The notes under the pieces are model-generated. The model had not been told where the DNA came from, did no database searches, and saw only the letters and a list, made by a program, of their open reading frames with translations. Shown in pieces: positions 62,017-64,000 of a DNA stretch of 64,000 nt; position 1 is the stretch's first letter; each line of letters opens with the position of its first letter. The position numbers and the translations under genes are program-made. The stretch lies in assembly GCF_020165495.1 (NCBI RefSeq), contig NZ_JAIUIE010000003.1, positions 124,001 through 188,000 on the forward strand, in the 5' to 3' direction. Origin of the DNA: Mesorhizobium sp. BR1-1-16. Lineage in GTDB: Bacteria; Pseudomonadota; Alphaproteobacteria; Rhizobiales; Kaistiaceae.

Positions 62017-63018
62017 ATGCTGATCGAGACCCGTGCCGCCGGTCGCACATCACTTCAGCTTTCGACGCTTGGCCTCGGCACAGCGACGCTCGGCGGCAAT
62101 GTCAGTCCGCCGATTTCCGATGTCGAAGGCCGCGCGATCGTCGAGCGGGCTGTCGAGCTTGGCATTCGCTATGTCGATACGGCGCCCTATTACGGCTATG
62201 GCCGCTCGGAGCACCTCGTCGGCGATGTTCTGCGCCACCATCCAGACGTCATGATCTCGACCAAGGTCGGACGGATGCTGAAGCCACGCGTCGCGCCGCA
62301 GCCGGCCGGCGACCAGTGGGTCAACCCGCTGCCCTTCGAGCATCGCTACGACTATTCCTATGACGGCGTGATGCGGTCCTTCGAGGACAGTTTCCAGCGG
62401 CTTGGCGTCGACCATATCGAATTGCTGTTGATCCACGACATCGGCGTCGACCAGCATGGCGAGGCCCTCAATGCGGAGTTCTTCCCGGTCGCCATGGCGG
62501 GCGGCTACCGCGCGCTCGACGAGCTGCGTTCCGCCGGCGCGGTGAAGGCGATCGGCCTCGGCGTCAATGAATGGCAGGTGCTGGCGGAGGCGACGAAATA
62601 CGGCCAGTGGGACGCGTTTCTTCTGGCTGGACGCTACACATTGCTGGAGCAGGAGCCGCTTCACACGCTGTTTCCACTTTGCGAGCAGGCGGGCACCAGC
62701 ATCATCGTGGGAGGGCCGTTCAATTCCGGCATCCTTGCCGGCCGCGACACCTGGAATTATGCCCGCGCGCCCGAGGCGATCATGACGCGCGCCCGCAAGA
62801 TCGCTGCGGTCTGCGATGCGCATGATGTCGCGCTGCCCGCCGCCGCGCTGCGCTTCCCCCTTGGCAGCCCGCTGGTGACAAGCGTCATCCCCGGCCCGCG
62901 CTCGGCGGCCGAAGTCGGCGAAATTGCCGCCTGGTTTGCGGCCGATATTCCACCTTCGCTCTGGACCGATCTTCGCACCGAAGGCCTGATCGATCCCGCT
63001 GCGCCGATCCCCGCCTAA
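62017..63018 (+). CDS. Aldo/keto reductase, aldose (fucose) 1-dehydrogenase-like
   Basis: 333 residues. Catalytic Asp and Tyr lie in RYVDTAPYYGYGRSEHLVGD, Lys in MISTKVGRM and His in IELLLIHDIG. The family includes D-threo-aldose 1-dehydrogenase, L-fucose dehydrogenase and pyridoxal 4-dehydrogenase. GGGAGGAA precedes the ATG. Likely NAD(P)-dependent sugar oxidation in the cytoplasm; a link to the rhamnose genes 24 kb away is possible but not shown. Monocistronic. Confidence 0.87.
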   Translation: MLIETRAAGRTSLQLSTLGLGTATLGGNVSPPISDVEGRAIVERAVELGIRYVDTAPYYGYGRSEHLVGDVLRHHPDVMISTKVGRMLKPRVAPQPAGDQWVNPLPFEHRYDYSYDGVMRSFEDSFQRLGVDHIELLLIHDIGVDQHGEALNAEFFPVAMAGGYRALDELRSAGAVKAIGLGVNEWQVLAEATKYGQWDAFLLAGRYTLLEQEPLHTLFPLCEQAGTSIIVGGPFNSGILAGRDTWNYARAPEAIMTRARKIAAVCDAHDVALPAAALRFPLGSPLVTSVIPGPRSAAEVGEIAAWFAADIPPSLWTDLRTEGLIDPAAPIPA

Positions 63019-63128
63019 AGGACGACGCAGGCAATTTCGGTTCTGGCTGGACAACCCGCGCTGCCAACCCCAGATAGGGAAGACAGCCCCGCCGCAGCCT
63101 CGCCTGACTGACAAGGACACGTTTGTTG

Positions 63129-63767
63129 ATGGATTTCGTGACCGCTGAACTGGTTGCGCTCGCAACCGTTGTCCTGATCGACCTCGTACTCGCCGGCGAC
63201 AATGCGATCGTGGTCGGAATGGCGGCGGCCGGACTGCCGAAGGATCTGCGGCGCAAGGCGATCGTCATCGGCATCGGCGCCGCGGCCGTGCTCCGCATCA
63301 TGTTCGCGCTGTTCGCGACCAAATTGCTCGGCGTGATCGGCCTGACGCTGGCCGGCGGCATCCTGCTGCTGTGGGTCTGCTGGAAGCTCTGGCGCGAAAT
63401 CCGCAATGGCCATGGCGCCGAAGAAGCCGAGGGACACGCCGCGCTTGAGGATCAGCCCGCCGCCACCGGCGGCAAGACCCTCGGCCAGGCGCTCAGCCAG
63501 ATCGTCATCGCCGACGTCTCGATGTCTCTCGATAATGTTCTCGCCGTCGCCGGGACGGCGCGGGATCACACCTGGGTCCTCGTCGTCGGCCTCGTGCTTT
63601 CCGTCGCGCTGATGGGCGTTGCCGCCAACTTCGTGGCGCGCATCCTGAAACGCGCGCCCTGGATCGCTTATGTCGGCTTGCTCGTCATCGCCTGGGTCGC
63701 CTTCCGCATGATCTGGGATGGCGGCCTGGAGATGTTCCACTTCGCCGACAAGGCCGGTGTCATCTGA
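63129..63767 (+). CDS. TerC family integral membrane protein
   Basis: 212 residues, about seven helices. TerC/YjbE signatures are IDLVLAGDNAIVVGMAAAGL and IADVSMSLDNVLAVAGTARD, the paired acidic membrane motifs thought to handle divalent metal ions (manganese export for several members). A TTG at 63123, with AAGGA at better spacing, is an alternative start adding two residues. No riboswitch is apparent upstream. Confidence 0.92.
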   Translation: MDFVTAELVALATVVLIDLVLAGDNAIVVGMAAAGLPKDLRRKAIVIGIGAAAVLRIMFALFATKLLGVIGLTLAGGILLLWVCWKLWREIRNGHGAEEAEGHAALEDQPAATGGKTLGQALSQIVIADVSMSLDNVLAVAGTARDHTWVLVVGLVLSVALMGVAANFVARILKRAPWIAYVGLLVIAWVAFRMIWDGGLEMFHFADKAGVI

Positions 63768-63781
63768 CAGGCCGGTCGGCC

Positions 63782-64000
63782 TCAGCCTTTCAGCATTCCG
63801 TCAATTGCATGCGCGTCGATCGCTGCAATCTCCTCCGCCGTAAAGGCGAGATTGTCGAGCGCGTTGACGGCATCCTCGATCTGCGAAATGCGGCTCGCGC
63901 CGATCAGCGCCGATGTCATGCGCGGATCGCGCAGCACCCACGCCAGCGCCATCTGCGCCAGCGTCTGCCCGCGCGCCTTGGCAATGCCATCGAGCGCCGC
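63782..64000 (-). CDS. Aldo/keto reductase C-terminus, partial at the right edge
   Basis: The last 72 codons plus stop of a minus-strand protein continuing past base 64000. The reading GQTLAQMALAWVLRDPR, TSALIGASRISQIEDAVNAL and FTAEEIAAIDAHA is the C-terminus of the YghZ/MgrA branch, L-glyceraldehyde-3-phosphate reductase and potassium-channel beta-subunit relatives. It is convergent with the TerC gene. The catalytic part is outside the window. Confidence 0.88.
   Translation of the reverse strand, partial: AALDGIAKARGQTLAQMALAWVLRDPRMTSALIGASRISQIEDAVNALDNLAFTAEEIAAIDAHAIDGMLKG

Noticed and set aside
63770-63783. AGGCCG-GT-CGGCCT inverted repeat after the TerC gene
   Set aside because: Effective stem of about five bases with a tiny loop and no T-run; not enough for a terminator call.

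Overview
The window is a stretch of high-GC alphaproteobacterial chromosome, most likely from the order Hyphomicrobiales (Rhizobiales). The reasons are a petABC cytochrome bc1 operon with separate cytochrome b and c1 genes, a rhizobial-type L-rhamnose locus (RhaI isomerase, RhaD aldolase/dehydrogenase fusion, RhaR-T-P-Q-S), a cca/DUF6111/NUDIX/DUF1285 block divergent from a MoxR/DUF58/DUF4159 block, and an intergenic palindrome of a type common in this group. I cannot name a genus. Coding density is high, and I see no rRNA, tRNA, CRISPR array, insertion sequence or prophage.

Layout. 1-3.5 kb: a partial SRPBCC protein, an ABC exporter, and a MarR regulator divergent from a small monooxygenase. 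3.7-6.6 kb: the bc1 complex genes, closed by a strong terminator. 6.7-9.4 kb: a four-gene minus-strand operon ending in the CCA-adding enzyme. 9.5-16.4 kb: a divergent four-gene MoxR/Bat-like operon. 16.4-24.1 kb: ArsR and an MFS transporter behind a perfect palindrome, then housekeeping singletons (GNAT, NUDIX, metallophosphoesterase, YbaK, an orphan peptide-binding protein) and two tandem glycine-zipper lipoproteins.

24.3-37.5 kb is an L-rhamnose catabolic locus. rhaD and rhaI are on the minus strand. rhaR, the ABC importer, an extra class II aldolase and two duplicated FGGY kinases are on the plus strand. A 19-bp palindrome lies in the divergent control region. 37.6-39.7 kb holds a serine hydrolase and a DUF4260 protein.

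39.7-47.4 kb is a second catabolic unit: an RpiR regulator, an N-formylglutamate-amidohydrolase-like protein, an amino acid/amine permease, a glutamine-synthetase-like ligase, an aldehyde dehydrogenase and an iron-type alcohol dehydrogenase. Read together these could form a gamma-glutamylated amino-alcohol (for example ethanolamine) route. This is inference, but it is the least standard assembly in the window. 47.4-50.3 kb holds LysR, a PdxI-like reductase and a KdgK-like kinase.

50.3-59.6 kb is a metal region. A zinc-type ABC importer (ATPase, permease, binding protein) is preceded by a small histidine-rich membrane protein. Divergent from it is an imelysin, multicopper oxidase, di-haem oxidoreductase, second imelysin, DUF1513 cluster, probably for iron (or iron/copper) acquisition at the cell envelope. 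59.7-64 kb holds a cyclopropane fatty acid synthase, a GNAT protein, an aldo/keto reductase, a TerC protein and the end of another aldo/keto reductase that runs off the window.
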